Below, in pieces: positions 1 to 7,393 of a stretch of 36,569 bases of DNA (position 1 is its first letter; each line of letters starts with the position of its first letter). This DNA comes from an uncultured Bacilli bacterium (GTDB lineage: Bacteria > Bacillota_I > Bacilli_A > RF39 > UBA660). Position numbers and translations under genes: made by a program. Under the pieces are notes generated by a model, which was not told where the DNA came from, searched no databases, and was given only the letters and a program-made list of their open reading frames with translations. Where the stretch lies: contig CAJTKV010000020.1 of assembly GCA_910577075.1 (NCBI GenBank), forward strand, positions 1 to 36,569. Reading direction: 5' to 3'.

Positions 1-370
1 CCGTTTGGGTTTTCATTACTTTTCCCTTAACACCAACGATATCGCCAATATCAGCGGATTTAAATAAAGTGTAGGCTTCTTCCCCAATATCATTTATCGA
101 AATATAGATTTGAATCTTACCTGTTTTATCTTTAATCGTAAAGAATGAGGCTTTTCCCATTTTGCGAATAAACATAATTCTACCAGCGACAGTTACACAT
201 ATGTCCATATTCTCTAGCTCATCATGGGGTGTTTCGCCATATTGATTCTTTATATCTGCGGCATAAGCATCTCTTGAAAAGGCCTGCCCAAAAGGATCTA
301 GTCCTAAATCCTTGATTTTATTCATCTTTTCTCTTCTAACTAATTCTTGATCTGTTAATTTTCTTTCCAT
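1..370 (-). CDS. lysS: Lysine--tRNA ligase, N-terminal part (runs off the window)
   Basis: Reading the minus strand from the ATG at 370 gives an open frame of 123 codons with no stop before the window edge. The product starts MERKLTDQELVRREKMNKI and continues with GLDPFGQAF, then an OB-fold segment with AGRIMFIRKMGKASFFTIKD and GKIQIYIS. This is the anticodon-binding N-terminal domain of class II lysyl-tRNA synthetase, which charges tRNA-Lys in the cytoplasm. The catalytic domain lies outside the window. AGAGGA sits 6 nt before the ATG. The ABC gene upstream on the same strand ends 40 nt before this start and no terminator is seen between them, so read-through from the ABC gene is possible. 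Confidence 0.93.
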   Translation of the reverse strand, partial: MERKLTDQELVRREKMNKIKDLGLDPFGQAFSRDAYAADIKNQYGETPHDELENMDICVTVAGRIMFIRKMGKASFFTIKDKTGKIQIYISINDIGEEAYTLFKSADIGDIVGVKGKVMKTQT

Positions 371-410
371 AAAAATCCTCTTTCTTTTTTTATTTTAACA
401 TAAAAATGTC

Positions 411-2138
411 CTATTTTGTCTTAATTTCCTCTGATGTATATAATTTTTGATAATACTTACATTTTTTCATGAGAGTCTCATGATTGCCCTCAGCAAAAAC
501 TTTACCCTTTTTAATGACATAAATTTGATCAGCATCGATAATCGTCGATAAACGGTGAGCAATAATTATGACAGTATGGTCCTTAACTAATTCGTTGATT
601 GATTTTTTAATAGCGTCTTGTGATTCATTATCTAAAGCACTTGTGGCTTCGTCAAAAAGAATTACTTTTGAATTTTTTTGTAAACTTCGCGCGATAGCAA
701 GTCTTTGTTTTTGACCTCCCGATAGATTAACGCCACCCTCACCAATTAAGGTATCATATTTTTTGGGCAAACTCATGATATAATCATCAATATTGGCCAT
801 CTGAGTATATTTTCTAATATCGGTTAACTTGACATGTTCATCTAATAATTTAAAATTTTCCTTTATTGAACGATTAAAGATAAAAGGGTCTTGTCTGATG
901 ATTGAAATATGCCTTCTAAGTGAATCTTCATCTAAGTCGCGAATATCTATGCCATCTAGGGTAATTACGCCTTTATCAACATCAAATATACGCGTTATGA
1001 GATTGAATAATGTCGATTTTCCCTCACCAGAGGCGCCAACAATAGCAATTTTTTTACTACTTTCAAACTTAATATTCATATTATTAAGTAAAGTACCTTC
1101 ATTCTTGTAACCAAATACGACATTCTTGAATTCGATAACTCCTGTGCATTTATCCAATTTGACATCACCAAATTGCGTATCTTCATATAACTCATTTTTC
1201 AATATTTCTTCGATGCGCTTAAGAGCAACTTTGAGTTGCTGATATGTTCGAGAAAAATCATTCACAATTTCAATCAACCAAGTAAAGCGGTAGATATAAT
1301 AAGTCATAGCCACAAAGAAGGTTACGCTTACTATCCCCTTGTAAGTCAAGAATATGCAGAGCATGAAAGCACTGCCCTCTAAAGTTATCTTAAGCAAACA
1401 ACTAATCACATCAAATATTCTTCCCGTTCGAAACTCTTTTTCCGTCGAATCGAAAAGTTCGTGAGTAATACCAGCAACGCGTCCAAGCAAATTCCCCTTA
1501 ATACCCAAAGTCTTAACTTCCCTTATTCCTCTAATCGTCTCATTCGAAAGAGCGGTAAATTTATCGTTAACTTCCTTTCTTGCTTTGTGTTCTTTTTCCA
1601 ACTTTTTAGAAAAATACTTAACAATAAAATAGTATCCTAGTAAAAATATTAAAAGTAAAACGCCAATAATCCAAGCATTAAAGAAGATATATATTAAGAT
1701 AATTATAGCCGTGATAACTGATGAAACGATGCTAATTAGACGATCAACAGAACCGACAATAGTTTCCGTATCATTTGTAATACGATTAATTATTTGTCCA
1801 CTAGACTGTTCTTCAAAGGCATAAGCTGGCAAATCAAGGGCTTTCTTGTATGTGTCATAGCCAAGTTCCCTTGCTACCTTTATCTGAGCTATAGATAAAT
1901 TATGATAAGAATTTCTACTAACTACTTCCGTAATATAATCTAAGACGATATATAGAAGTAATAGAAAAACTGATAATTTTACATTGCCACCGATAACATT
2001 TTCGATAACTGCACCATTTAAATATCCCGTTAAGATATAAAAGGAATTACAAATTATTATAAGTATGGAACAAATAATAAAAGAGATTTTGTATTTTTTA
2101 AAGTATTTCATAACAAATTTTATACTACTATTTTTCAT
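411..2138 (-). CDS. ABC exporter half-transporter (fused permease and ATPase)
   Basis: Multidrug-type ABC half-transporter: an N-terminal six-helix membrane domain (about residues 20-290) and a C-terminal ATPase domain. Numbered from the ATG at 2144, Walker A GASGEGKST is at 370-378, the Q-loop RQDPF near 418, the signature LSGGQ at 474-478, Walker B ILFDEATSALD with catalytic Glu 499, and the switch His near 530, so all ATPase motifs are intact. Family members export drugs, lipids or peptides as dimers; the substrate cannot be read here. I prefer the ATG at 2138 because the GGAAAGG site overlaps too closely with the ATG at 2144. The leader upstream carries a small ORF and a terminator, suggesting attenuation control. 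A paralogous half-transporter lies at 17653-19371. Confidence 0.93.
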   Translation of the reverse strand: MKNSSIKFVMKYFKKYKISFIICSILIIICNSFYILTGYLNGAVIENVIGGNVKLSVFLLLLYIVLDYITEVVSRNSYHNLSIAQIKVARELGYDTYKKALDLPAYAFEEQSSGQIINRITNDTETIVGSVDRLISIVSSVITAIIILIYIFFNAWIIGVLLLIFLLGYYFIVKYFSKKLEKEHKARKEVNDKFTALSNETIRGIREVKTLGIKGNLLGRVAGITHELFDSTEKEFRTGRIFDVISCLLKITLEGSAFMLCIFLTYKGIVSVTFFVAMTYYIYRFTWLIEIVNDFSRTYQQLKVALKRIEEILKNELYEDTQFGDVKLDKCTGVIEFKNVVFGYKNEGTLLNNMNIKFESSKKIAIVGASGEGKSTLFNLITRIFDVDKGVITLDGIDIRDLDEDSLRRHISIIRQDPFIFNRSIKENFKLLDEHVKLTDIRKYTQMANIDDYIMSLPKKYDTLIGEGGVNLSGGQKQRLAIARSLQKNSKVILFDEATSALDNESQDAIKKSINELVKDHTVIIIAHRLSTIIDADQIYVIKKGKVFAEGNHETLMKKCKYYQKLYTSEEIKTK

Positions 2139-2155
2139 AAACATTTCCTTTCCAC

Positions 2156-2179
2156 AAAAAAACCTACATAGTATGTAGG
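2156..2179 (-). terminator. Intrinsic terminator / attenuator in the ABC leader
   Basis: On the minus strand CCTACA-TACTA-TGTAGG forms a short perfect stem immediately followed by seven T residues. It sits between the 27-codon leader ORF and the ABC transporter ribosome binding site, so it interrupts the transcript before the structural gene. No other gene ends here except the leader ORF (stop at 2208), which fits an attenuator better than an ordinary end-of-gene terminator. The stem is short and may be leaky. Confidence 0.75.
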
Positions 2180-2240
2180 ATTAATCATTCTAAAGGTTCC
2201 GATTTTTTTACACCAAAAACAACGGAGTAATGACTAATCC
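2178..2240 (-). promoter_or_regulatory. Putative anti-terminator helix overlapping leader ORF and terminator
   Basis: In the minus-strand RNA, GGATTAGTCATT (2240-2229, codons 18-21 of the leader ORF) can pair over all 12 positions with AATGATTAATCC (2189-2178), with a single G-U pair. A nested TCCG/CGGA helix (2226-2223 with 2201-2198) extends it. The last two bases of the 3' arm are the first two C residues of the terminator stem, so the two structures compete. One arm lies within translated sequence, so ribosome position could decide which fold forms. This is inferred from base complementarity only. Confidence 0.6.
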
Positions 2241-2291
2241 ATTCGTTAATTTTTTATTTTGTTTCTTTTGTTTTATATTTATATTTGGCAT
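2208..2291 (-). CDS. 27-aa leader peptide upstream of the ABC exporter
   Basis: ATG at 2291, stop TAA at 2208. The peptide starts MPNINIKQKKQNKKLTN and ends in a hydrophobic tail, GLVITPLFLV, so it is a basic, Asn/Lys/Gln-rich head followed by an apolar end. Its ribosome binding site GGAAGGAGAGGTGAC is among the strongest in the window, 6-7 nt before the ATG, which argues for real translation. It lies between a near-consensus promoter and an intrinsic terminator, ahead of a multidrug-type transporter. This layout resembles bmrB-bmrCD of Bacillus subtilis, where translation of a leader peptide controls transcription of an ABC multidrug exporter. The sequence itself is not one I recognise. Confidence 0.7.
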   Translation of the reverse strand: MPNINIKQKKQNKKLTNGLVITPLFLV

Positions 2292-2323
2292 TTTAGTCAC
2301 CTCTCCTTCCAAATTACACCTTG

Positions 2324-2352
2324 ATATTAACCTAAAAACGGCGATTTGTCAA
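2324..2352 (-). promoter_or_regulatory. Sigma-A promoter of the ABC exporter leader
   Basis: Minus strand TTGACA (2352-2347), 17-nt spacer, TAATAT (2329-2324). The -35 box is perfect consensus. The predicted start near 2317 gives a leader of about 180 nt before the transporter, far longer than most leaders in this window. Confidence 0.75.
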
Positions 2353-2376
2353 CTGTAATGTTAAAAAAAGAAACTA

Positions 2377-2898
2377 TTATTTTAGTTTCCTCATTTCTAA
2401 TTCATAAAGCATTTCATCACCTATATTACCATCAATGTCCTCACGATAATCTTTAATAACATCGATTAATTCAAATTCGCATTTTTCCATCATACGAACA
2501 GCACCTAAATTACGTCCATCACATGTCGCATATAAACTTTCTAAAGGTGTGGCCTTTAAATATTTCATAATGCCCTTCATAACTTCTGTGCCATAGCCCT
2601 TGTTCCAATAATCTTTAATTAGCCAAATATTGACAGATTTACTTCTGCTATCCTCTTGATATATCGAGATATTGCCAATTATCTTATTAGATTTCTTCTC
2701 TTGAATGACGGCACGTGTATGATATTCATCCTTGTAAGTACGCAAGATATAATCAGTAAATCCTTCAATATCCCAATCTACGCGGAAACCGGGCATATAT
2801 TTACCAACTTCTCTATCAGTCCCCCAAGTTTCATACATAATAGAAATGTACTCAGGAATAAATTTTTTAATAACTAAACTTTTTGTTTCAAATTCCAT
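2377..2898 (-). CDS. GNAT acetyltransferase (RimJ/RimL-like)
   Basis: A cytoplasmic GNAT-fold N-acetyltransferase of about 173 residues, the usual single-domain length. The N-terminal FETKSLVIKKF strand, the central IGNISIYQEDSRSKSVNIWL strands and the acetyl-CoA loop region DYWNKGYGTEVMKGIMKYL are typical of RimJ/RimL-like enzymes, followed by a C-terminal LGAVRMMEKCEFELI motif. These enzymes acetylate protein N-termini or small amines; the substrate is unknown. The start at 2898 is preferred over 2904 because GAGGG is 7 nt before it and only 1 nt before the upstream ATG. A TGATATAAT box at 2934-2926 gives it its own promoter. Confidence 0.88.
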   Translation of the reverse strand: MEFETKSLVIKKFIPEYISIMYETWGTDREVGKYMPGFRVDWDIEGFTDYILRTYKDEYHTRAVIQEKKSNKIIGNISIYQEDSRSKSVNIWLIKDYWNKGYGTEVMKGIMKYLKATPLESLYATCDGRNLGAVRMMEKCEFELIDVIKDYREDIDGNIGDEMLYELEMRKLK

Positions 2899-2925
2899 AT
2901 GCATACCCTCGTATCTTATACAAAA

Positions 2926-2934
2926 ATTATATCA
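2926..2934 (-). promoter_or_regulatory. Extended -10 promoter of the GNAT gene
   Basis: Minus strand TGATATAAT (2934-2926), an extended -10 box without a clear -35. The predicted start near 2919 leaves a leader of only about 21 nt. Confidence 0.55.
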
Positions 2935-2984
2935 TATACCAAACGAGTTTATACATTTTTTTTAAATCAAGTGTAAATAAGTAA

Positions 2985-4082
2985 TCAAAATTTGGCTTTT
3001 ATGGAGCTTGCAACATCTTCTTTTAAGGAAGTCATTAGGATATTTCCAAAATCAATAATGATATCCTTGCTCTTTTTATCTAGCTTAGAACTTTCCTTGA
3101 CAATCTTAATTAGTGAAGAAATCATTGAGGCCTTTATGTCTAAAAGTGAAGTAATTCCCGCACTTTCCAATATGGAGGCAATATTCATCATAAAATTTTT
3201 ACGGTCTTCATCATTATAATTTTCTAGCCATCTCTTTATTAATTTATCCACTTTTTTACTAAAATTGCTCAAAGTTGCACTTTGTAAATTAGTTCCAGAA
3301 ACACCCCAACATCCGGCATCATGTGCCATCAACCCCTTCTTACCGGCAGAAATAATATGCATTGGTTCCTTGTGATGCAAAAGTAAGCCAACGACAGAAT
3401 ATTCGGGAACAATTAAGTCATATATTTTTTCAATTTTCTGATACTTGCGACTTTCGAGTTCTTTTAATCTCAATCCTGGGCCATCATTGCTAATTATTTT
3501 TATAATCTTCCTGCGGACTAAGGGATTGGCATACATGCCGGCAACTAAGGCTAAATTTCCTCCTTTAGAATGTCCTCCAAGGATATATTTGCGAGGAGAA
3601 AATATCGAAATATTGTGATTGATATACTTTATAGCATCTCTTTGCGCAGGAACAGGAAATTGATAAGATAAAGCACCATCTTCTAACCAACCACTTACTT
3701 TATCGTCCGTTCCTTCAAAAGAGATATATGTCAAATTTTCATCGATATCAATAAACATTGCTGAGAATTGTTTTTCATAATTGCACTTATAGATATAATT
3801 ATATAAAACTAAATTGCTATAGCGATTCGTATCTTTGATAAGTTCTAATACCTTAGCCGCATTCTTTACGCTTATAATATTTCTATGTATTTCCTTCATA
3901 CTATATTTATTAAAGAAACTATTAGCAGCTGAAGATATTGTTACTTTTTTAAAGACGTCAATTATTCCGTCAAAGTCCAAGTAGGATATCACAGCCAAAA
4001 TAACATTATCGACATCGTTAAATTCTAATTCTTGAAAATTTAAATGGCCATATTTTTTGATATAGCTTTGAATTGTTTCCAT
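2985..4082 (-). CDS. Mbeg1-like (DUF2974) alpha/beta hydrolase
   Basis: 365 residues. The centre carries FEGTDDKVSGWLED and the nucleophile elbow GGHSKGGNLALVAG (Ser 172), the signature of the Mbeg1-like/DUF2974 branch of lipase-type alpha/beta hydrolases. The pattern HDAGCWGV near residue 260 is also typical of this family. No signal peptide or membrane helix is visible, so it is probably cytoplasmic. The natural substrate of this family is not established. GGTGAT precedes the ATG, and a TGATATAAT box at 4106-4098 implies a leader of only about 10 nt. The csp terminator separates it from the upstream genes. Confidence 0.88.
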   Translation of the reverse strand: METIQSYIKKYGHLNFQELEFNDVDNVILAVISYLDFDGIIDVFKKVTISSAANSFFNKYSMKEIHRNIISVKNAAKVLELIKDTNRYSNLVLYNYIYKCNYEKQFSAMFIDIDENLTYISFEGTDDKVSGWLEDGALSYQFPVPAQRDAIKYINHNISIFSPRKYILGGHSKGGNLALVAGMYANPLVRRKIIKIISNDGPGLRLKELESRKYQKIEKIYDLIVPEYSVVGLLLHHKEPMHIISAGKKGLMAHDAGCWGVSGTNLQSATLSNFSKKVDKLIKRWLENYNDEDRKNFMMNIASILESAGITSLLDIKASMISSLIKIVKESSKLDKKSKDIIIDFGNILMTSLKEDVASSIKAKF

Positions 4083-4097
4083 GTAATCACCAATTCT

Positions 4098-4106
4098 ATT
4101 ATATCA
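4098..4106 (-). promoter_or_regulatory. Extended -10 promoter of the Mbeg1-like gene
   Basis: Minus strand TGATATAAT (4106-4098). The implied start near 4091 lies about 10 nt from the ATG, an ultrashort leader that still contains GGTGAT. Confidence 0.55.
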
Positions 4107-4112
4107 AAATAA

Positions 4113-4140
4113 TAAAAAAAAACACTAATAACTAGCGTTT
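4113..4140 (-). terminator. Intrinsic terminator after csp and the 39-aa ORF
   Basis: Minus strand AACGCTA / TAGTGTT stem (one G-U pair) followed by a run of T. The stop codon TAG of the 39-codon ORF (4134-4132) falls inside the hairpin. Confidence 0.7.
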
Positions 4141-4251
4141 ATTAAAAATCAATAATTTCTCTTGTTCTTTTGATGAGATATCATTATGGTTATGTTTATT
4201 CTTTAACATAAATACTTTATTTATTTTTAATTTTTCTTCACTACTTATCAT
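4132..4251 (-). CDS. 39-aa ORF translationally coupled to csp
   Basis: Starts at an ATG that overlaps the csp stop as ATGA (4251-4248) and ends with TAG at 4132 inside the terminator hairpin, so the whole csp-to-terminator space is one open frame. The product is lysine-rich, charged and without a membrane segment (starts MISSEEKLKINKVFMLKNK). I recognise no family. The frame ending exactly at the terminator and the ATGA coupling favour a real gene. No independent Shine-Dalgarno is visible, so translation would depend on ribosomes finishing csp. It could still be an untranslated 3' UTR that happens to be open. Confidence 0.5.
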   Translation of the reverse strand: MISSEEKLKINKVFMLKNKHNHNDISSKEQEKLLIFNKR

Positions 4252-4466
4252 TCACTTATAGAAACACATTCGACAGTTTCTACCTCACGAGCTTGATAAC
4301 CTTTATCTGTACTAATTAAATCAAAATGTACCATTTCACCTTCTGTTAAAGTTTTATAACCATCTTTCTTTATAGCTGAATAATGTACAAATATATCCTC
4401 TTCGTCATTATATTCAATAAAACCAAAACCCTTTTCATTGTTAAACCATTTAACTTTACTTTCCAC
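4248..4466 (-). CDS. csp: Cold-shock protein, CspA family
   Basis: 72 residues, the normal length of a single cold-shock domain. RNA-binding motif RNP1 is KGFGFI at 12-17 and RNP2 is DIFVHY at 24-29; the opening VKWFNNEKGFGFI is diagnostic. CspA-type proteins bind single-stranded RNA and DNA and act as RNA chaperones. The start is GTG at 4466 with AGGAGG 8 nt upstream. The C-terminus (VETVECVSISE) is slightly longer than in the shortest Csp proteins. The stop overlaps the start of a 39-codon ORF. Its own promoter is at 4554-4527. Confidence 0.96.
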   Translation of the reverse strand: MESKVKWFNNEKGFGFIEYNDEEDIFVHYSAIKKDGYKTLTEGEMVHFDLISTDKGYQAREVETVECVSISE

Positions 4467-4526
4467 AATTTATTCCTCCTTTTGTTTAACACCATCTCAT
4501 TATTTCATAGATAGACTTCCTCTCTT

Positions 4527-4554
4527 TGTATAAAATAATCTAGAAAACTGTAAA
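4527..4554 (-). promoter_or_regulatory. Likely csp promoter
   Basis: Minus strand TTTACA (4554-4549), 16-nt spacer, TATACA (4532-4527). The predicted start near 4520 leaves a 5' leader of about 54 nt, longer than most leaders here. Confidence 0.45.
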
Positions 4555-4568
4555 AAAACTGTAATAAG

Positions 4569-4826
4569 TTATTTATTCAATTCTTTACAATTCTTCTTGC
4601 GAGCGGGCAATATTGCACTTTCCGGTTGAATTAAATCATAGATTTTTTTAAGTTTTGCAATATCTTTATTTACTTGATCAACACTTAGATTTAATAGTTC
4701 AGCCTGTTTGGCAATTGTATATCCTTTCGCACGGGTCCGAATTATGAAGGCTTGTCTTTCATTTAAATAAGCCTCACTTATAAAAGCTTCAACTATTTGC
4801 TTTGTCCATAAAATTTGTTTCGTCAT
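4569..4826 (-). CDS. Small HTH protein, sigma-70 region 4-like
   Basis: 85 residues. A single helix-turn-helix is seen around residues 23-62 (LNERQAFIIRTRAKGYTIAKQAELLNLSVDQVNKDIAKLKK), with the layout of sigma region 4 or LuxR-type DNA-binding segments: a helix, a GYT turn, AKQAELL, then a recognition helix SVDQVNKDIAKL. No effector domain is attached, so it is probably a small DNA-binding regulator. The start at 4826 is preferred over 4832 because AGGAG is 7 nt away. A TGTTATAAT box is at 4861-4853. Its targets are unknown. Confidence 0.75.
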   Translation of the reverse strand: MTKQILWTKQIVEAFISEAYLNERQAFIIRTRAKGYTIAKQAELLNLSVDQVNKDIAKLKKIYDLIQPESAILPARKKNCKELNK

Positions 4827-4852
4827 ACTCATTCTCCTATCAAACTTTTTCG

Positions 4853-4861
4853 ATTATAACA
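4853..4861 (-). promoter_or_regulatory. Extended -10 promoter of the HTH gene
   Basis: Minus strand TGTTATAAT (4861-4853), an extended -10 box, with a start predicted near 4846, about 20 nt before the ATG. Confidence 0.5.
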
Positions 4862-4891
4862 TAATAGTTCTAAAGATTTTTTAGGCAAATT

Positions 4892-4913
4892 AAAAAAGGG
4901 AACATAAATTCCC
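4892..4913 (-). terminator. Intrinsic terminator after the DUF368 gene
   Basis: Minus strand GGGAA-TTTATG-TTCCC stem with an A-rich 5' flank and TTTTTT on the 3' side, directly after the DUF368 stop at 4920. The arms are symmetrical. Confidence 0.85.
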
Positions 4914-4919
4914 TTTTCT

Positions 4920-5810
4920 TTACTCTTTATTTAAAAAGTTCTTTAAAAGTTCCAAGAGTAAAATGATAATTATTCCTAGTAAAAAGAAGAATATATTAAA
5001 TGTTTCAAAGGATAACATTTCCTTTGGCACATCTAATGTTGTTGGACCCATACAAATGGAATACAAAGAACCAATCATCATTCCAATAACCATATAAATT
5101 GTTTGACTACGGAAAAGTTCTAGGCTACGTCTAATAAGTTTTACAAAGAAGACAATTCCACATACGATGCCTAAACCAAAGACGATGATGACAGGTAATA
5201 AATTAAAATTAAAATGCAATATCTCTTTGATAGCTCCCATGATGGGAATATATAGTCCAAATATCAATAGTAGAGTTGATCCACTGATACCAGGAAGGAC
5301 CATAGCCGTAATGGCTACAGCTGCGGTAACGAAAACATAGATAAGATTGATAATATTAAAATTATTGATATCAAAATTAAAACCACCATAGGAGTTAAGC
5401 AAGGATATACTTACAACTAAACAAATACCAATAAAAGTAAATATCAAATAGCGATACTTGCCTCTCAAGCACTTTTTCTCTTCTTTGATGACCAAAGGAA
5501 TAGCAGCAACGATAAAGCCAATAAATAACGAACTCATTACATAGATGTGTGTTTCAAATAATCCCGAAAGTATTGATGCCGAAAGTAAAAAACCAACTGC
5601 CCATCCAATACCTAATTTTATTAGAAACACTAGAGCACTTTTTTTCTTTTCCAATGATCCTCTAAATAAATCATCTAAAGAAGAAATAAATTTATCATAG
5701 AATCCTAAGATAAAGGCAATTGTTCCACCACTCACTCCTGGAACACTATCGGCTAATGCCATACAGAAGCCATTGATAAAGTTACTAATTAAATCTTTTA
5801 TTTTTTTCAT
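4920..5810 (-). CDS. DUF368 polytopic membrane protein (polyprenyl-phosphate translocase family)
   Basis: 296 residues with about eight hydrophobic segments. It holds both hallmark repeats of DUF368: ADSVPGVSGGTIAFILGFY near the N-terminus and VLPGISGSTLLLIFGLY in the second half, consistent with an internal inverted duplication. DUF368 proteins (PopT in Staphylococcus aureus) have been shown to recycle undecaprenyl phosphate across the membrane for wall synthesis; assignment here is by family. The ATG at 5810 lies 1 nt after the NUDIX stop with a GATGG-type site in front. An in-frame ATG at 5822 would overlap the NUDIX gene and has no site. Confidence 0.9.
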   Translation of the reverse strand: MKKIKDLISNFINGFCMALADSVPGVSGGTIAFILGFYDKFISSLDDLFRGSLEKKKSALVFLIKLGIGWAVGFLLSASILSGLFETHIYVMSSLFIGFIVAAIPLVIKEEKKCLRGKYRYLIFTFIGICLVVSISLLNSYGGFNFDINNFNIINLIYVFVTAAVAITAMVLPGISGSTLLLIFGLYIPIMGAIKEILHFNFNLLPVIIVFGLGIVCGIVFFVKLIRRSLELFRSQTIYMVIGMMIGSLYSICMGPTTLDVPKEMLSFETFNIFFFLLGIIIILLLELLKNFLNKE

Positions 5811-5811
5811 A

Positions 5812-6444
5812 TTATTTACCATCTCTTTCTATAATCTCTTGAACTTTTCTCAAGACATCGCCATATTTGCCCATAGCTGTCTCTCCTTGGTTTACTAAAA
5901 AATCTTTAAAATCCACATCAATATCAGATATGCTATTTCCCTCTTCTGTAACGGTTATAATTTTTCCCTTGATAGAACCCTTTTCCTGTTCAAACAAATC
6001 TATGGCCTCATGAGCTTTTACTAAGACTAAAGCAGATACTTCGTTAGGATCATATTTAAAAGCCTCTATGTCATCATCGAAGCAGCAGACATAGACATTG
6101 GCAAAAGCACGATCTCTAAAAATACTTCCATCTTTGTTTTCACGATCTAAGACAAATTTAACGACACCAACTTGTTCGGCATTCTCATAGTTAATTTTAC
6201 AGCCGATTTCTTCTTCTATTTCCCTGCCAAATCCCTCTTTAACGGATTCACCTGCTTGAATGTGTCCTGAAGCAGTCGTATATAGGGTACCTTCTTCTTT
6301 GCGTCTTTGAAAATAGACATATCCCTCTTTATTATATAACCAACAATGAACGGTTTTATGCCATAGGGCATCTCTGTGGACAATACTTCTATCTTCGGTT
6401 CCTAGATGGTTACCAAATTCATCATAAATATCTAATAATTCCAT
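5812..6444 (-). CDS. NUDIX hydrolase (IPP isomerase-like / YfcD-like)
   Basis: 210 residues. The Nudix box G60-x5-E66-x7-REIEEEIG is complete, so the enzyme should bind metal and hydrolyse a nucleoside- or prenyl-diphosphate-type substrate. The N-terminal LDIYDEFGNHLGTEDRSIVHRD and LWHKTVHCWLYN segments match the IPP isomerase-like/YfcD branch of NUDIX proteins. It is the first gene of a two-gene operon with the DUF368 lipid-carrier translocase 1 nt downstream. A role near isoprenoid phosphates is tempting, but YfcD-like proteins are not proven isomerases. TAGGAGAG precedes the ATG. Confidence 0.9.
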   Translation of the reverse strand: MELLDIYDEFGNHLGTEDRSIVHRDALWHKTVHCWLYNKEGYVYFQRRKEEGTLYTTASGHIQAGESVKEGFGREIEEEIGCKINYENAEQVGVVKFVLDRENKDGSIFRDRAFANVYVCCFDDDIEAFKYDPNEVSALVLVKAHEAIDLFEQEKGSIKGKIITVTEEGNSISDIDVDFKDFLVNQGETAMGKYGDVLRKVQEIIERDGK

Positions 6445-6562
6445 ATTTACTCTCCTAATCTTTATAACTACATATATCTTAACATAATTTTTTTATATTT
6501 TATATTTATTTTTTGGTTCTTGTCGTATATAATATAAAACATTATAAAAAAGAAGGGATTTT

Positions 6563-7372
6563 ATGGAGCGTATTTGTATTCAAAATCTTGGCTTAGTAAT
6601 AACGGAAGATTGTAATTTAGATTGTCGTCATTGTTTACGTGGTAAGAAGTGTCAAAAGGTTATGAGTAAGGAAGTAATTGAAGCGACATTAAATCAATGT
6701 GCATACATAAGAAATTTGTGTCTGTGTGGTGGAGAACCATTTATGCATTTAGAACCAATAATCCATATTGTCGATACTATATTAAAAAATAAGATTATTG
6801 TGGATCAAGTATCTATTATTACAAATGGAACAGTTTATAAAGAGGGATTTATTACAGTTCTTAAAAAGATTAAAGATAAAATTAGAGATGGCGTATTTAT
6901 TGGCATTTCATATGATAAATATCACTTTGAAGAGATTATTAATAGAGGCTTAAAAGAAGTATATATTGAAAATTTTAAAAAATATTCTAGTTCACCTTTT
7001 GCCGTAGGACCTAAGATATTAGATCCCAAAGTAAAACTTTTTAATGAAGGAAATGCAAAATTGCTCGATTCTAATTTAACAGTAGATTTGAAACCAGTGG
7101 ATTATGCTGTAACCTATATCGGCAATAGTAAATGGAAACTTGATTTAAATGGATATTGTTATATTGGTCCCCTACTTGCGGTTTCTGTTGATGGTAATAT
7201 TACGGAATGTGATGCATCATTCGAAAACCAAAAAACGACATATAATTATGGCAATGTCTTAAGGGATTCTCTTGCGGAAACTATAAAAGCTAAAGCACCG
7301 ATTTCAAATCCTTTAATTTATCGATATAAGACGAAAAGAATTGCCTATAAGTATCGTCATTACAACAAATAA
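6563..7372 (+). CDS. Radical SAM protein
   Basis: 269 residues. The radical SAM cluster motif is C17-x3-C21-x2-C24 (EDCNLDCRHCLRG), with GGEPF at 56-60 and ISIITNGT-type strand SIITNGT near 84-90, as in SAM-binding TIM-barrel enzymes. Two further cysteines, C199 and C216 (YCYIGP and ITECDASF), lie where SPASM-type proteins have auxiliary clusters, but there are too few for a full SPASM domain. Several other Cys in the first half (C30, C46, C53, C55) are unusual. No peptide substrate gene is seen nearby. It is divergent from the NUDIX operon, with AAGAAGGG before the ATG. Confidence 0.88.
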   Translation: MERICIQNLGLVITEDCNLDCRHCLRGKKCQKVMSKEVIEATLNQCAYIRNLCLCGGEPFMHLEPIIHIVDTILKNKIIVDQVSIITNGTVYKEGFITVLKKIKDKIRDGVFIGISYDKYHFEEIINRGLKEVYIENFKKYSSSPFAVGPKILDPKVKLFNEGNAKLLDSNLTVDLKPVDYAVTYIGNSKWKLDLNGYCYIGPLLAVSVDGNITECDASFENQKTTYNYGNVLRDSLAETIKAKAPISNPLIYRYKTKRIAYKYRHYNK

Positions 7373-7393
7373 AAACACCAAAAGGTGTTTTTT
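7371..7393. terminator. Bidirectional terminator between radical SAM and UDG genes
   Basis: AAAAACACC-AAAA-GGTGTTTTTT: a perfect stem with A and T tracts on both sides. It serves the plus-strand radical SAM gene and the minus-strand operon ending at 7392. Confidence 0.88.

Noticed and set aside
829..1110. Plus-strand open frame of 93 codons
   Set aside because: It lies entirely inside the ABC ATPase domain on the other strand, has no ribosome site and looks like a shadow frame.
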